In this document: piece after piece, positions 23,401 to 36,700 of the stretch | How positions within the stretch are numbered: the stretch's first letter is position 1 | How the letters are laid out: every line of letters starts with the position of its first letter | NCBI GenBank assembly: GCA_018350325.1 | Contig: JAEVLN010000006.1 | Location: 1,998,693 to 2,062,692, forward strand | DNA from: Globodera rostochiensis | Lineage: Eukaryota; Nematoda; Chromadorea; Rhabditida; Heteroderidae | Direction of reading: 5' to 3' | DNA length: 64,000 nt | Notes under the pieces: generated by a model | What the model was told of the DNA's origin: nothing | The model's database searches: none | What the model saw: only the letters and a program-made list of their open reading frames with translations | Made by a program: the position numbers and the translations under genes

Positions 23401-23984
23401 CGGGGATCCCTATTGCCTAGCCGAATACTGGATTTGGTGACCCAGCACCTTTACTCAAGCAATCAATAAAAGTAAAATTGTGAAATATTTTCCATTGTAT
23501 TTTCATAAATCATTTCTCAAATCACCGAATGAATACGATGGCATGTGAATGGTGGGGGGGGGGGGGGGGGGAGGCTCCAAATTAAGCCCCCCATAATCAA
23601 TAAATGTAAAGAAAGAACAATGGGGGGGGGGGGGGCGTGGAGAATTTTTGTGCATCATGTGTGAATATTTTTTTTGTGGAGCTTTTTTTATCGGAATTTT
23701 TTTTTAAATGGCAAATGCCGGCTTTTTTGCCATTTTTTGTTTTACATAAATATTTAGTTTGAATTTGAGTTTGGTGCCAAAAAGGAATTGAGCTTTCCTG
23801 TGATGGTCTGGGGGGTGTCAAAATTTTTTGATCGGGCAAAACATTCTGATAAATCAGAACAGAAATTTCTAAGACAAGTTTTTTTGAAATTGATAATTTC
23901 AAAAATTCAATATTGTTTAAACAATAATCTATTAAAATAATTATTTGCAAAATTTCGAAAAATTCAAAAATGATAAAACTTTAG

Positions 23985-25389
23985 ATGATGCATTCACACA
24001 AATTCAATCAAAATTTATTTGGATATTTGACATTTGTGGTTCTGTTAGTGTTTATTTGCCAAACTACGGCAAGAAAACAAAGTCAAAAAGGTTTATAAAA
24101 TTTTATTAATTAAAAGCAAACATTTAAATCAAATAAATCGCTTTAGATTTGACCAAGACGGGACAAGAAATGTTGGCATCGGCACAAACTTTGTTGCATG
24201 GAAAAAAGACACCAAAAACCGAGGGTCAAAAAGGTATGGAAATTCCTATTTAATTATTTAGTAATAAAATGTTTGATAACTCAATTCTAAAATTAATGTT
24301 ACATATTTTTTAGATCCTATCAAGACGGGACAGGAATTGTTGGACTCTGCCCCAACTCTATTCGATGGAATGAAATCGGGAAGTTTTGACGGTGAAATGG
24401 CCATAAAATTGGTTCAAAAATATGCTTTTGGCGTTTTGTGTCACATTGAGCCAAAATTTGAAATGAATGAAAATTTTAAATTGCAAAACAATTTTTGTCA
24501 ACAATTGAAAGACGGCAAAAGTATGGAAGAAGCAGCAAAAAATGTTGAAAGCGCAGCACTAAAAGTGATGCAAAATTTGGATAAGCCAAAAATTTTGCAA
24601 AATATTCATCAAAAAATTGCCGAAAATACGTTTCTTGACGAAGAAATCAAAGTGAAAATGACAACCCTATTGGGGCAGTTCAAAATTGGAATCGACAAAT
24701 TTAATGGTAAAAATAAATAAAAACTATTTTTACGGTCGGTCACGACTCCATAGAGCGTATAATGGGCCCTTAATTTGCATTTTGGTTGGGGAGCCGCCAT
24801 AACACCGACAATTTTTCAATTGTTTTAATCTCTAGAACTCCTTTTTTAATTTAAATGTTTTATTTCATCAAGAAATAAGGAGCCCTTGGGGTCGAGAGTT
24901 AGTAGGATTTGAACATTTTTAAATTGTTTTTTTTTTATTTTAGCAATTAAAATTGTATACAACCAACACGAAAATGGTTTATTGCGTCAAAGACGACGAC
25001 GAAAGCGCGCGGACCCCACACATGGACATGATCATGATGATAAGGAAGATGAAGATGATGATGATGAAGATGATGATGCTGATGAAGTAGAAGAAATGGA
25101 AGAAGGCAAACCAAAAACAGGACGAAAAGCAAACATTGCTGTTATCATTAAAAGCGTGCAAGTGCGAAAAGCTGGCCCTGTTGTGGCTACCATTAAAAGC
25201 GAGAAAGTGCGAAAATTTGGCCCTGTTGTGATTTGCATGATTGTTCTAGTCATCATGCTTGTGGCGTTTGCTGGACTTACCGTAATCCAATCGGGTCAAC
25301 CATTACAACCACTGTTCACCGGCGTGTCAATCGTTGTGTTTTTACTCCTGCTCTGTCTTGGTGCCGGCTATTATAGCCTCATGGACTGA
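23985..25389 (+). CDS. Gene D: family member, inverted copy of gene C
   Basis: Exons 23985-24090, 24147-24233, 24314-24706 and 24944-25389 join in phase to 343 aa. Same layout as gene C: signal peptide, 29-residue unit, helical domain (FGVLCHIEPKFEMNENFK), basic run RQRRRRKR, acidic Asp/Glu stretch, a duplicated VRKAGPVV / VRKFGPVV unit, then two membrane helices ending YYSLMD. The helical domain differs from C at few positions. The basic run is a plausible proprotein-convertase site that would separate the helical domain from the membrane part; that is inference. Function unknown. Confidence 0.86.
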
Positions 25390-25449
25390 CTGATTGATCA
25401 GTAGTGATCGGAACATATGTACACACACAACTTGTGTTATTCTCATCTA

Positions 25450-25483
<34 letters not shown>
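25450..25483. repeat. CT microsatellite
   Basis: CTCTCTCTTT then a pure CT run, just after gene D. The matching place in the left arm has only a short GAGAGAGTAGATGAGAG, so the run expanded after duplication. Confidence 0.9.
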
Positions 25484-25919
25484 GCTCTTTATGTACCTAT
25501 ATTATTCCCTCTGCTGGGGACTGTTGGCATTTCCGTTTTCATAATCTTCACTTTTGTTATTCCGACTTTCACTTTTTGTTTAATCTTCTCACCCTGGTTG
25601 CTGTTGTGAGTCATTGTTGGTGCTTTTTGGCATTTTCTATTTGTCTCATTTCTCATTTGAGTTCCCGAACAATTCGATTTTTGTCCGCTTTCCGGATTTA
25701 TTTGCTTCAACAAATTGTTTCACAAGACTGGGCATAAACATACATAACAAAGCATATTCTATGTTTTTGTGTTACCCAAAAGGTCGAATTAGACAATTTA
25801 AAACAAAACATTTTTTTGCCAGAAAACGTTCAAATGCACAAATCGAATTTGGGCATTAAATAAATTTGGGAAATTTTACCTTTTTACCTTTTCATTTTAC
25901 TTTTCACCTTTTATTTTCA

Positions 25920-26500
25920 ATTTTGCCCATCCCTGATTAAAAACTGAGCATTAAATAATTGTTCAAACAAATTTAAAATTTAGCGTGAAGATTTGTTTTG
26001 TTCAGCATTTTTGTGCAAAATATTTTAAAAATTCACTCACCGTTTGAATTTGACGTTTCGGCAAATTTGGAGGCATGCAAAGTGTCCGTAAAGAAAATGA
26101 TCGCCGGGTATGATGACCATCAGGGAGAGGCGGTAATTTATTAAAAAAACGGAAAACGGGACAGAAAAATTTTCAAGTAAATTAAAAAAAAATTATTATT
26201 TTTTTAAAATAATTTATTTTAATAAATATTGTTGTAATATTCACAATATTCTTTTAAAAATTTTGAAGGTTGCATTTTTTGCTTCGGCAGCCTAAGCTTT
26301 TAGGGAGGGGGGGGGGTGACAGACTTCTTAGTGGTTTATTAAATTCATGATAAATAAATTTAGAAAAGTTCACCTTTTTTTCAATTTTGTCCATCCCTGA
26401 TTAAAAACTTGAGCATTAAATAATTGTTCAAACAAATTTAAAATTTACCGTGAAGATTTGTTTTGTTCAGTATTTTTGTGCAAAATTTCAAAAATTCAAA
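25920..26500. repeat. direct duplication flanking an element remnant
   Basis: About 100 bases starting CCATCCCTGATTAAAAACT at 25929 recur near 26391. Between them, 26131-26330 is a decayed copy of the 9115-type element (CAGGGAGAGGCGG start, cGGAAAACGG words, CTTTTAGGGAGGGGGGG). The order suggests insertion followed by local duplication. Confidence 0.7.
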
Positions 26501-27319
26501 AGGACTTGAAAAAAGTAACAAAAATGCGACTGATGATTTCAAAGGTCACATTTGGGACCAGCATTCTTGGCTTCAACGAATTAAGCAATGTCATTATTCA
26601 AACCTAATTTTTTTAAACTTTTTTGTCACTAAAATAATGGCTCAACTAATTTGGCCAATTACAGTTTCTGTGCCACAATTAACGCGTAAAAGTGTGTATT
26701 TTTTCTTGTCAAGGTCATTAAACAGTAGGCGCATTATTCAATAAAAAAAATCATTAAAAAAGCAATTTGTGATTTTAGAATAATTTTCAAGAATCATTTT
26801 ATTGCTTGTATAATTGTGCGAAAAAAGTATAAAATTTTGAACACCGTATTTCCTGAATAGAGCCCCATGGGGCTCTATTGTTCACCCCCCCCCCCAAGGG
26901 GAGCTCTATTAGAGCATGGGGCACTAATACAGGTATTTATACTTTCGAGATTACTTGCCAGAATTATACCCCTGCTAATATTTGAATCAATTTTTCTCGA
27001 CTAGGCATTTTCATAAAATTAGTAAATTTAAAAAATTTTTGTTGACCCTTTGGGCGCTTTAAAGCTTTAGCAACTTCCTTTTACGCCCTCCGGATTTTGA
27101 GAAGCCCTACAAATTGTGGGTGTAAAAGTGCGCTCAAAAACACTTAAAGTGGGGCCAAAATTGCTTATTTCCGACCCACAAATTTTCAAATGGCCTTCAT
27201 ATTGAAGAGAATATTTTTGGGGGGTTTTTTGCATTGGCCAATATGCCAGTTGGACACGGCACGACACCACCGGCTGGCTGACACTGAATTTTTGCACAAC
27301 AAACAAAAAAAAATTCATA
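26501..27319. other. intergenic
   Basis: No gene supported. A small palindrome GAATAGAGCCCCATGGGGCT near 26855, followed by a C-run, may be another element end. Confidence 0.45.
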
Positions 27320-27963
27320 ATGTCGGACGAGGAATTTGAGGAAATTGAACGAATTGTGCTCGGCCTGGAGGAGGTTGGTTTTGGGTCTTAGCGCCAAAGT
27401 TTGGAGCAACTTTTGGTTTGAATAAAAGCCACAAAAATTTTGAAAAAAGCATCAAAATATGGACGAGATTTCGGCGTTTAGTGCCCTTACAGAAGGTTCG
27501 GCAAGATTTTCGACCCGAGAATTTTGAAGCGTCAAACATTACCATTCATTTTGTTTGAAATTTTGGAAAGACTCAGTTCGAGTTGAAATCTTCAAATTTC
27601 TTTCACAAAAATCTCGTTTTAAAGTTTAATTTATTCGAGAATCTTAAAAAAAACGCGATTCTGTCTTGTCACGTTTCTAATCCGCTAAACTTAAAAAAGC
27701 CTTTGTGGTAGAGTGTTTTTTTGCATAAACATTTTATATTTTGCAAAAATCTAATTCTTAAATTTGTTTTAGAAAAAGTTAAACTCTTTTTGTCTAGCTT
27801 AAGAGGGGCTGGCTGGCTAACTTCCGTTTTTTGGAATTTAAAAAAAAATTATTTACAGCCCGACACGGACCTTTACGATCGCGTTGCCTACCTGGATATG
27901 GTCAAGCAGCATCAACAGGCGCAGCGTCGAAAGCTCGCTTTGTTACGCGAAGGCGAAAGGTGA
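27320..27963 (+). CDS. small conserved-looking acidic/basic protein (52 aa)
   Basis: Not recognised. Exon 1, 27320-27373, starts at ATG and encodes MSDEEFEEIERIVLGLEE. The donor is GAG/GTTGGT and the acceptor TTTACAG at 27858. Exon 2, 27859-27963, continues in phase with PDTDLYDRVAYLDMVKQHQQ and AQRRKLALLREGER, then stop. The codon use and the exact phase match favour a real gene. The N-terminus is acidic, the C-terminus a basic helix. It could extend if an AG/GTGAAT donor at 27961 is used instead of the stop, but I found no phase-matched exon downstream. Confidence 0.55.
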
Positions 27964-28954
27964 ATCAAGCAACAAAAAAATTTAAAATCACGGAACTACC
28001 GTACCGCCCGCATTCCATACAATATCCGCAAGCACGCGTTACTGAATTACTGTAGTTGCTTAGTTGATTTGTGAGTTGAATGATTGTCAAAATTGATCAT
28101 TAAATGTAGAAAAGTGTTCTCACTTTGGCGTTTTAAATCAAATTTGAATGAATTCTATTTGCCAAAATTAAAAGTACGGTAACAACAAGACCAGCGGATA
28201 TATCCCCCCTTTCTGGATACGGTATCAGACATCACAAGACCGGTTATGGTCGTACTGCTCCCTAATGCCGGGCCGGATAATTTACGGTAAACCTAGCTTC
28301 CAAACCCTTAAAAAATTATAAACAAAAATTCCATCCAATTTTTGTCCAAAAATGATCACTTATATGGTAAATAATGTTATGGAATCGCTGAAACGGAAAG
28401 TAATAATAAAAAAATCCATTAAATAAAAAAGTTTAAAAACAAAAATAAATTTAACTTTTGAAAAAAATCTTTTATTTTTATTTGAAGGCGCTGGGCTTAG
28501 ATTTTCTCATTTAAATTTTTATTTTTCTTATTTTATTTGACTGATACATAAGAAAGTGCCAATCAGAAGAATTGGCTTTAAAAGTGCCGAAGAACCACTC
28601 AAGCCAAAGGCACAGTTGGAAACATTTTTGAAATAAATTTGGCAAAAAATGCCATTCCCAAAAGCTTGCAAAAGCCTTACGTGTTTTGTCTTCCCCGCAA
28701 AAGTGCCTCCCAGAATGCCTTATCGTTCCGTCTCTTTTTATAATGCACCAACAAATAGCAAAGCCACACATACGGCATCAAAAGTAATATTTTTGCTTAA
28801 ATAAAAATTAAAAACTTTTATTTTTTTTTATTTTTTGTGTTGTTTTGGCACGATAAAAATTTACCGCGATTAGAATTTAAATATTTTTTTCGTTTCAAAA
28901 TTTCAAAATTTGAAAATTTATTGAACAAATTTGAACTCTTATAACCAAACCCAG
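27964..28954. other. intergenic or unseen 5' exons
   Basis: No coding piece is convincing. It contains CCGGATAA and GACCGGTTATGG words around 28190-28290, perhaps a decayed TIR element. It is likely to include the missing start of the next gene. Confidence 0.4.
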
Positions 28955-30503
28955 AAGCAATTTGATCAGCATGGCGATGCTAAAAAGTATCAAACATTGG
29001 AGGAACACAAAGCTTCTTTGGCTGCTTTACCAGTGGTCAAGTCGGCCGTGTACGCGCAAATGGACTTGTGCGATTGTGCCGTCTTCGCAGAGTGCCCGCT
29101 TGGCAAGGCTGGAGGCGGCCTTCGTGCCGTGCCGGCACGGAGATGCCGAAGCCATGCACGGAAGAGGGCGTCAACATTGGCACAAAAACAGCCTTCGGCA
29201 TTGAAGCAGAAGCAAATGCCAACATTGGATGATGACGATGAGGAGGACGACGAATATAATGATGTTGATCATCAGCAGTCCGTTGACCAATCCCAGCCCC
29301 AGTGGTGCCGTTGCCGTAAAGGGCACTGCGCGGATTGTGCCAAAATCAATGCAAAAGGATGTGCCAGAACAAAAAATGCTGTTGATTCATCACCATCGTC
29401 ATCCGGCACCAGCAGATCGGATTTTGATGATGACTTCGTCGAAGTTTGTCCACCGCGCGGTGTCCTCTTCCGCCTGCCGGTGACCATCACCAAGTCGCAG
29501 CGATGCCGCACCGCCTCGGACTGCCGCGTGCGTGGCAGTGCAGCTACGGCACTCAAACAATGCATGCCGAACAGTGTGGTGGACTACACCCAAATGGGAC
29601 TGTTTGTGGCACCGCCGTCAGAGACGGATCCGGACGAAGCATTTGTAGTCGTGGAACGGCATCGACCGCTGTGAGCGGGCAAAAACAAAATGTGCCAAAG
29701 CGTTTTGTGCCAACACTATTTTGGCATTTTAAATTCCTTCCGGGCATTTTTAAGGCATATCAAAATTGGCATTTTTTGTCGCCTATTTTGTTTCTTTATC
29801 AATCCAAAATGATTGCTTCTTAACCGCTTCATCCCAGCCGTTTTCAGGCAGACACAGCCCCTTAGGGGTGGCAAAAACGTTTTTCAAGCGGAAGCAATTA
29901 TCTTCACACCCTCAGGGCAAAGAAAGGTCCCCCTCCCCTCCACCCTCGGGGGCCATATTGTTCACCTACAGCCAAATTCACTCGCAAAAATAATTCTTAA
30001 ACATTTCTTCATCGTTCTTTTGTTTCTTCTCGGTTCGATGCATTTTTTTTTGTTGCAAAAAAATATTGAAGAAATTTTCTAGCATTTGAATTTTTTTCAA
30101 AAATATGCATTTCCCCCAAAAAAAACTTTTGCATTCATTTAGCACCGAAAAGCCGTCGCCGGTTGGCGAAGTGTCCATTTCTGGCAGCACCGCCGCCACC
30201 TTCACGCCGTTGCCGCCCGCGCCTTCCGCCGCTTCGCCGCGTCGCCGCCTCCTGCGCCAACAGGCGCACTCGGCGAGCGCGGACAATTTGCTGATTCGCA
30301 CCAGCGATTTGGGCAGTGCAGCGCCTGACGTGCCATCGCTTCCGCCGCCGCCGCCCCCGCCTCCGGCACCGCGCGACCGCTCACGCGGCGACCTCTTTGA
30401 AGACGAGAGCCTTTCAGCACCGACAGGCAAAACGCTGAGCTTTGAGGAGCCGACGCAAGAGCTTGACCTTGGTAGTATAATGGGACCGAGAATCTATTGT
30501 TGA
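28955..30503 (+). CDS. unidentified Asp/Glu- and Pro-rich protein, 5' end open
   Basis: Not recognised. A coding block runs from an acceptor-like CCCAG at 28954 to a donor CT/GTGAGC at 29670; a second exon starts at 30143 after TTTAG and ends at the stop at 30503. The junction is in phase. The product has a Cys-rich stretch (CDCAVFAECPLG; CRCRKGHCADCAKINAKGC), an acidic run DDDDEEDDEYND, a proline run, and a low-complexity C-terminal half. Two acidic F-x-x-V sites (DDDFVEV, DEAFVVVE) resemble LC3-interacting motifs, but this alone does not identify a function. GC content is clearly higher than in surrounding DNA. The true start was not found. Confidence 0.6.
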
Positions 30504-30713
30504 AGCAAGCCCAGGCCTGATTTATATTTAATGATCATATTAGGTTGTGTCGACCCGCCCCCGATCTTATGTGATCAATGTTTTGCGAACCTCTCTAATG
30601 AGCTTTCAACTGATCAGAGTTACTGTGTTACGGGTCCTGTGATCCGATCGATAACTAGTAATCCGCTGATCGGCATATCTCCGTTGGCTGTCTGGATTAT
30701 CGATTAGGATTTA

Positions 30714-33700
30714 ATGTTTTGTGATCAGAGTGCTCAATCACTTAAACATATTAATCGCAAAAAAACTACCGCAGCAGATCAGATGCGTCCGCAACAAATG
30801 CCGCGGCGCGACGTCTCGCCAAAAGTGTTGAAGGACACAAAATCCGTCGGCATCGTCGACACCGTCGACCAACGGGAGCAGCGCAGTAGTATGGCAGCGG
30901 CATCGGACCCGCGCATCCGCCACATTTGGTCAGAAGCCATTGAGCTGGGCGAGATTCGTAACGTTGAGGACCAGACGGAGTGAGTGCCAACATTGGGTTT
31001 CTTTTATTTATTTTACGAAAATCAACAAAACGAATGCATTGGTAGGAATTAAATGCCAAAAAATCTTCATTTTTTATAATATTTTTTTAAAGCAAAAACA
31101 TTTACTTATTTAATTAAATCATAGCTATTTAGAATGCATAATTTGTCAATTGCAGCATTTGTGCGAACTTTTTAAAACTGCCATTTTACAGATTTCGTTC
31201 ATTGCGCGCTCAATTGGGAATTGATGTAAGTTTCAGAAAATTTCTTTTTTCGATTTCTGGGTCGGGTCAACTCGGCACCGTACAACTCGGTGCCGACAAG
31301 TTTGAAACATTATAACTTTTTGTTAGTTAACGAAATCAAACAAGACTGGATCAGGGTGGCCATCGGCAAAACCCAAAAAGCAGGATTTGCAGTTGAAAAA
31401 GCAGGATCGGCCTTAAGAAAATTGCTCTAAAATCTTAGAAATTTGGACATTTTTAGCGAGAATTTTTAAAAAATTTAAAAAGCAGGCAAAAAGCAGGAAT
31501 TTAGCAGGAAAAGCCCAAAAAGCAGGTTAGATGGCCACCTTGGCCTGGATACTTTTCGGAAACTCTTTGTTTGTTGAACCTTAGTTGAAGCAAAAGCTTA
31601 ACCGATTCGTCTTTTCTTAAAAAAGTTTAGCTTAAAAGGTATTAAAATCGCAAATTTCGTGCTAACATTGCGTGCTAAATCACGACCTCCTTAGATTAGT
31701 TGGCTTATTTAGCTTTGATTTGGTTAACTAACAAAAAAGTTTATGATTTTTAAACTTGTCAGCGTCAAATTGATTCCGACCGCAAATTTAGGCTTGATTA
31801 AATATCACCTCAAATTTGATCATATTTGAATTTTTTTAATCAGAAAAATTCAATAATGAAACAAATCATAACCCCCACTAAACTATTTCAGCTATAAATC
31901 AACAAATAATTTATTTTAATAATTTGATATTTTGTGATTTAAACTTTTTCAGAAAATTTCGGCCGAAACACTGTCCCAATATCATGTGAAGGGCCACATG
32001 GATCACTTTGATCAGCCGGCGATCTGCTATCCGCGCTATCGTGGCCCGTCCACGCGCAATCGGCTGCCCACCGGACTGAAGCTGATCAGACGGGTGGCCG
32101 ACAAGCTGATCAAAGAGAACTACCCCAGCACGGAAGAGTAAAAATGGGCGCTTTGATCAATAGAAACTTTAATAATATTCGATGTTTAATTATAAATTAT
32201 GGTTTTTTGTGTGTTTTCATGCCAACATTGACATTTTTGGACTGACTTAAGAAATTTTAAAACATAAAAAACAAAACTTTTTATTTTGAAATATTTCCAA
32301 AAATTAGTGTAATAAATTCCCATAAAAATGCCAAATTTGACTATTTTGGATTTATTTTAGGATTTTTGGTGCATATCCGACTATTTTTGTTTTGTTTTTG
32401 TGCCAAAAAATTCTCTCATTATTTTGCAGCAAGGTTCGCTTCACCGGCATGTTCGGCTTGCACATGCTTACCCAATTTGACAACCGCGTCGTGCTGACCA
32501 CCAATGAGCGAGATGCACTGGTATAGCCAATAAATTGAAAAGCTCAGAAATGAGACTGAAATGCCAGTTACCGTATTATCTTTAATTATTACCCGTTCTA
32601 ATTACCTATTACCCAGCAGGGATGGGCGGAAATTTATTTTCAAAAAACGGAAAACGGAAATATTTTTTTTTTAACGGAAAACGGAAAAAAGGGCCAAAAA
32701 CAACGGAAAAACGGAAAACGGAAAAATTTTCAAATAAAATTTAAAAATTTTGAAGGATGTCTTTTTTCAGCGGCCTTCTAAATCTATTTTAAGCTTTTGG
32801 GTGGGGGGGGGGGTCGGCGGTGCCGATAGGCGCCGCCGGAAGAATTTTTTAAAAAAACTTAACAAGATTTGTTAAGAAAATCGCTCCAAAAATGAAAATG
32901 CAAAACAAAATCTCCCTAATGTTTTTTGATTTCGTCCAACAAAAAATGAATGAAAAGCTTGTGAATTGTCATCTAAAATATTTGTTTCTAAATTGGAAAA
33001 AATTAAAAAGAATTTTAAAATTGTTTAACCACCGTAACTGTACAGAAAAATAAAAAATGATCACTGACCCAGTCGGGGATGTGAACCCCCGCCCACACTT
33101 ATCTCCCCACACCAACCACTCACCATTATACCACAACCAAACCGCATTCCAATACTCCAAAAATCCCATTCTTAGGGGTGTATATTTTTTCCGTTTTTTT
33201 CCGTTAAAAGGGGCATTTTAACGGAAACGGAAAAAAGGCCCAAAAACAACGGAAAAAACGGAAAACGGAATTCCGCCCATCCCTGTTACCCAGTCTCTAA
33301 TAGTTAGTTACCCACTCTAGAGGGGGGTTTAATTACCCCAGGGTAATAAATTGAGATAATACGGTATGCTCCTTTATATAATCCCGGTGGTTTTTTTTAA
33401 ATTTACAGATCTTTTTTTTTTTAACCGAGATTTGGTCAATTTTTTTTTGTAATTTGAGAGCTTTTTCAAACGAAAATAATTTTGAAATAAAAAAAACAGT
33501 AAATAATTAAAACATTTTCCCTAAACGAAAAAATGTTAAGGCCGTGTACGATGCAAGCAACGGCATTCCTGCACTGTCGCTGCCAAAAGGCGAACGATTT
33601 GATCAGTCGGTGTTGCCCTATCTGGAGGACTTTGATCTTGTTTATCTTTGGTTGGTGATTTTTTTTGCGAATTTTTATTATTTTATAAATATGTTTGGCC

Positions 33701-36700
33701 ATTTTTACAGGTTCCCCAGCATTCATGAACGTTTCGCCAAAGAGTAAATTTTTTGAATATATTTTAAATTGCCTTTTTCCCATTAAGTTATGCTTCCTAC
33801 ATGAACGCCACACGTTGCTATATCATTACGTTAGCTACTGGGGCTCTTCATTGATCACAATGTGTTTTAAGTAGAGTAGAGCGGGTTCTGGTACTGAAAA
33901 ATTCCATTCTGGGACTGAAAACTTTTTTGGGGACTTTTTTGTCCAAAAATTGTTGGGGCCCAAACAAATCTTGATTTTAAAGAATGTTAACATTTAAAAA
34001 TAAGTTTCTTTTATTAACCAATTTGATCAGCTTCTGTTCTGGCCTTTTCCGACTCGTTTTTTTTTGCCATAACTTTTTTGCACTTTGTGCAATCGCAAAG
34101 TTGTAGCTTAATGATAGCTTCATCTCATCAAGAGCTTTCATTTGGTATAAATTTGGCCACCAAAATTGTTTTCGCGTGAATAAAATTATTAAACATTTAT
34201 TTTTTTGATCAGTGATCCAAAATCATTTAGTGCCCCGTTGAGACCGGTAGAGCTGATTCGGGACGGCCGCTCGAAAGAAGTGCTCCACAACATTCAAGGT
34301 GTGTTTGTTTAGCTGAATTAATTGTTTATATTTTAATTAAATTATTATTTTTTTACCTTTAACCCGTGCATTTTTTTAAAAAATAATTTGAGAGACTATA
34401 AAAGAGACGGCAAAAATATTTTTTACTAAATTCTTTATCGAATCGTTTGATTTTAGTTATTAAATTTAAAAGTTTAAAAAGAAAAATTAATTTTTTTGTA
34501 AACATTTTGGCGAAATATGGCCAATAAAATTTAAATTTCTAAATTGGGAAAACTTTTTTTTTAATTTCAGACGCTGTCCGCGTGCGCTACAAAGGCTTCC
34601 GCTCGGTTGGCGACCTGCGAGACGCGGTACGCGGCGAAATTGTGCAGGTGTCTTGCGGGTTCAAGTTACCAAATTAAAAAGAATATTGTCTTTTCATGGA
34701 ACAAATTTACTTTGAAATTAAATTCAGAGAAAAATTCAATTTTTAAACAATTCTAAACCTTTTTTTTGAGGAATTTTGAACTTGATATAAAAATTCAGAG
34801 AAAAAATCAATTTTTTAAGCAATTCTAAACCTTTTTTGAGGAATTTTGTTTAATTTTTATACCATTTGGTTGCAGTTTAATAGAAAAATTGCTTAGCCTG
34901 AAATTTTTAATTTTTTAAAAGTACGCAAAAATGACAATGTTTTTTCACAATTTAAAAAAAAATTTAATTTTATTATTGTAGAGCAAAAGTCGGCTGAGCG
35001 GCATCGCGCAGTGGCGCCGGTACGCGCTGCTCAACAACTACCTGAGGGGCTTTCGACCAGGCGAGATCAGCGTGATCAGCGGAGGCCACTACGGGAAGAC
35101 GACGTTCCTGTGCGAGTACGCGATGGACTTGTACAGCCAAGGGGTACGGTGTAAAATTAACAAATTTGCATACGGTATGACGGGGTACCGGCATCGAGAA
35201 TGTAATAATCTCAAGTCTGAGCAGTAATTTTGTATTAAAATGATCGGATTGGACAAGACCGGGATTTTTCATACAAACCGGGACCGCAAAAGCCGGGATT
35301 GGGACCGCCGGGATTAACCATTTTGAATCGGTATTTCTGTGAGCCATGCCGTTGAGTGGAGTAAATTTTCAAATTTTCGAGTAAAAATGTTAAGAAAATT
35401 GAATTAAAAACAAAAGATTGCACCGAACAAAAATAAAAAACCAATAAGGCAAGATAAAATTTTGTTTTGTTCTTTTTTTTAATCCAAAATTCCGATCGTT
35501 ACGGACGGATGCATTTTTGGTTTCCAAGCCCATCTTTAGGTGTGTGCATTTTTTCGGTCGGGATTGGAATGGAATTCCCGTTACGGTTCTGGGATCGGAA
35601 TTGGCCAAAACCGGATCCGGGATTCCAAAAACCGGAAATTTTTAGCCCGATCGGGTTCTCGGTTTTGTCCTATGTTCAAAACTGGGACCGGTCTAAAAAA
35701 CGAAAATTTTTTGCCCGCTCGGGATCAGGGGTAGACGAAAACAGAATTTTGCATTTTCGAAAACGAAACGAAAAAAATACTTGTGCAAAAATATTGCCCC
35801 CCCCCCTAAACAGATTCGCACGATGTTTTGCAACTTTGAAATGCCCGAGGACAAGGTTAAATTTGGAAGACATTCTGATCACATTTTCTCCAGAAATTAT
35901 CGTAATCCGCTTCTTCATACAATACCATACCCCAAGCACAGATTCTCAAGTGGATGATCATCCAGTTTGCAGGGTAATTTTTGTTGCGTGTTCTTCTGGT
36001 TTTTAGGTTACCGACTGGTCCGAATCCAGACCGGGGCAACAACCTGCTTCAAACATTTTTAAAGTCATTCGATAAGTGAAAGCTTTGCGATTGGACAACT
36101 CTTAAAAAAGTTATGGACTCAGAAAACTTGGCAAAATCAGATTTTCAAATTTTTGGTCATAATTTTTTTGAGTTTTTGAATGGCTTTAACTAACAGAAAT
36201 GGTGTTATTATTTCCCCGGTCTGGATTCGGTCCGTACGCCGTTTGATTTTGCAGAAAATTGATTTTCAAAAAATACAAAATTTTTTTTTTTTTTTTTTTG
36301 TAAATCCATTCAAATCCCTTCTTCCACGTAGGCCTTCACACGTGCGAAGCCAGGCCCGGGCACGTTCACACGCTTTCTTTTCCGCTCGATCAAAGTATGT
36401 CTCTCCAAAATGGTTCAGAATTTGCTCAAATTTACTGTTTTTGGCATTTTAAACACACATTCAAGGGATTTGAATGGATTAAGTTAAGAGCATGGCGTTT
36501 AAAAAACGAGACTTGGCAATATGTTCAAAAAAAAAATGTTGTTGTTTGTTGTCAGGGCTCCACTTCAACGCCATGAGCATTCGTCGGTTGAGATGTGGTT
36601 GGACAAGTTTGAGCGCACCCAGGGTGACCTGTTGATCATGAAGACGGACGAGTTCCGGGACAAAACATTGAAGGAGATCGCCGATGTGTGTACGGGCCAG

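Larger units (their letters stand above)
23047..25860. repeat. right arm of large inverted duplication
   Basis: Reverse complement of 9660-12440, including gene D. Differences from the left arm include longer G-runs near 23560 and 23620, an added 51 bp in the last exon of D, a CT microsatellite expansion at 25450-25483, and point changes. Confidence 0.9.

Noticed and set aside
28955..30503. Identification as an autophagy adaptor (ATG13-like) from F-x-x-V motifs
   Set aside because: Short acidic F-x-x-V motifs are common; no supporting domain was recognised.
35240..35675. Element of the GGTTGGACAAG family in a Twinkle intron
   Set aside because: A left end TTGGACAAGACCGGGA and a weak right end are visible, but neither good inverted match nor target duplication; not listed as a feature.
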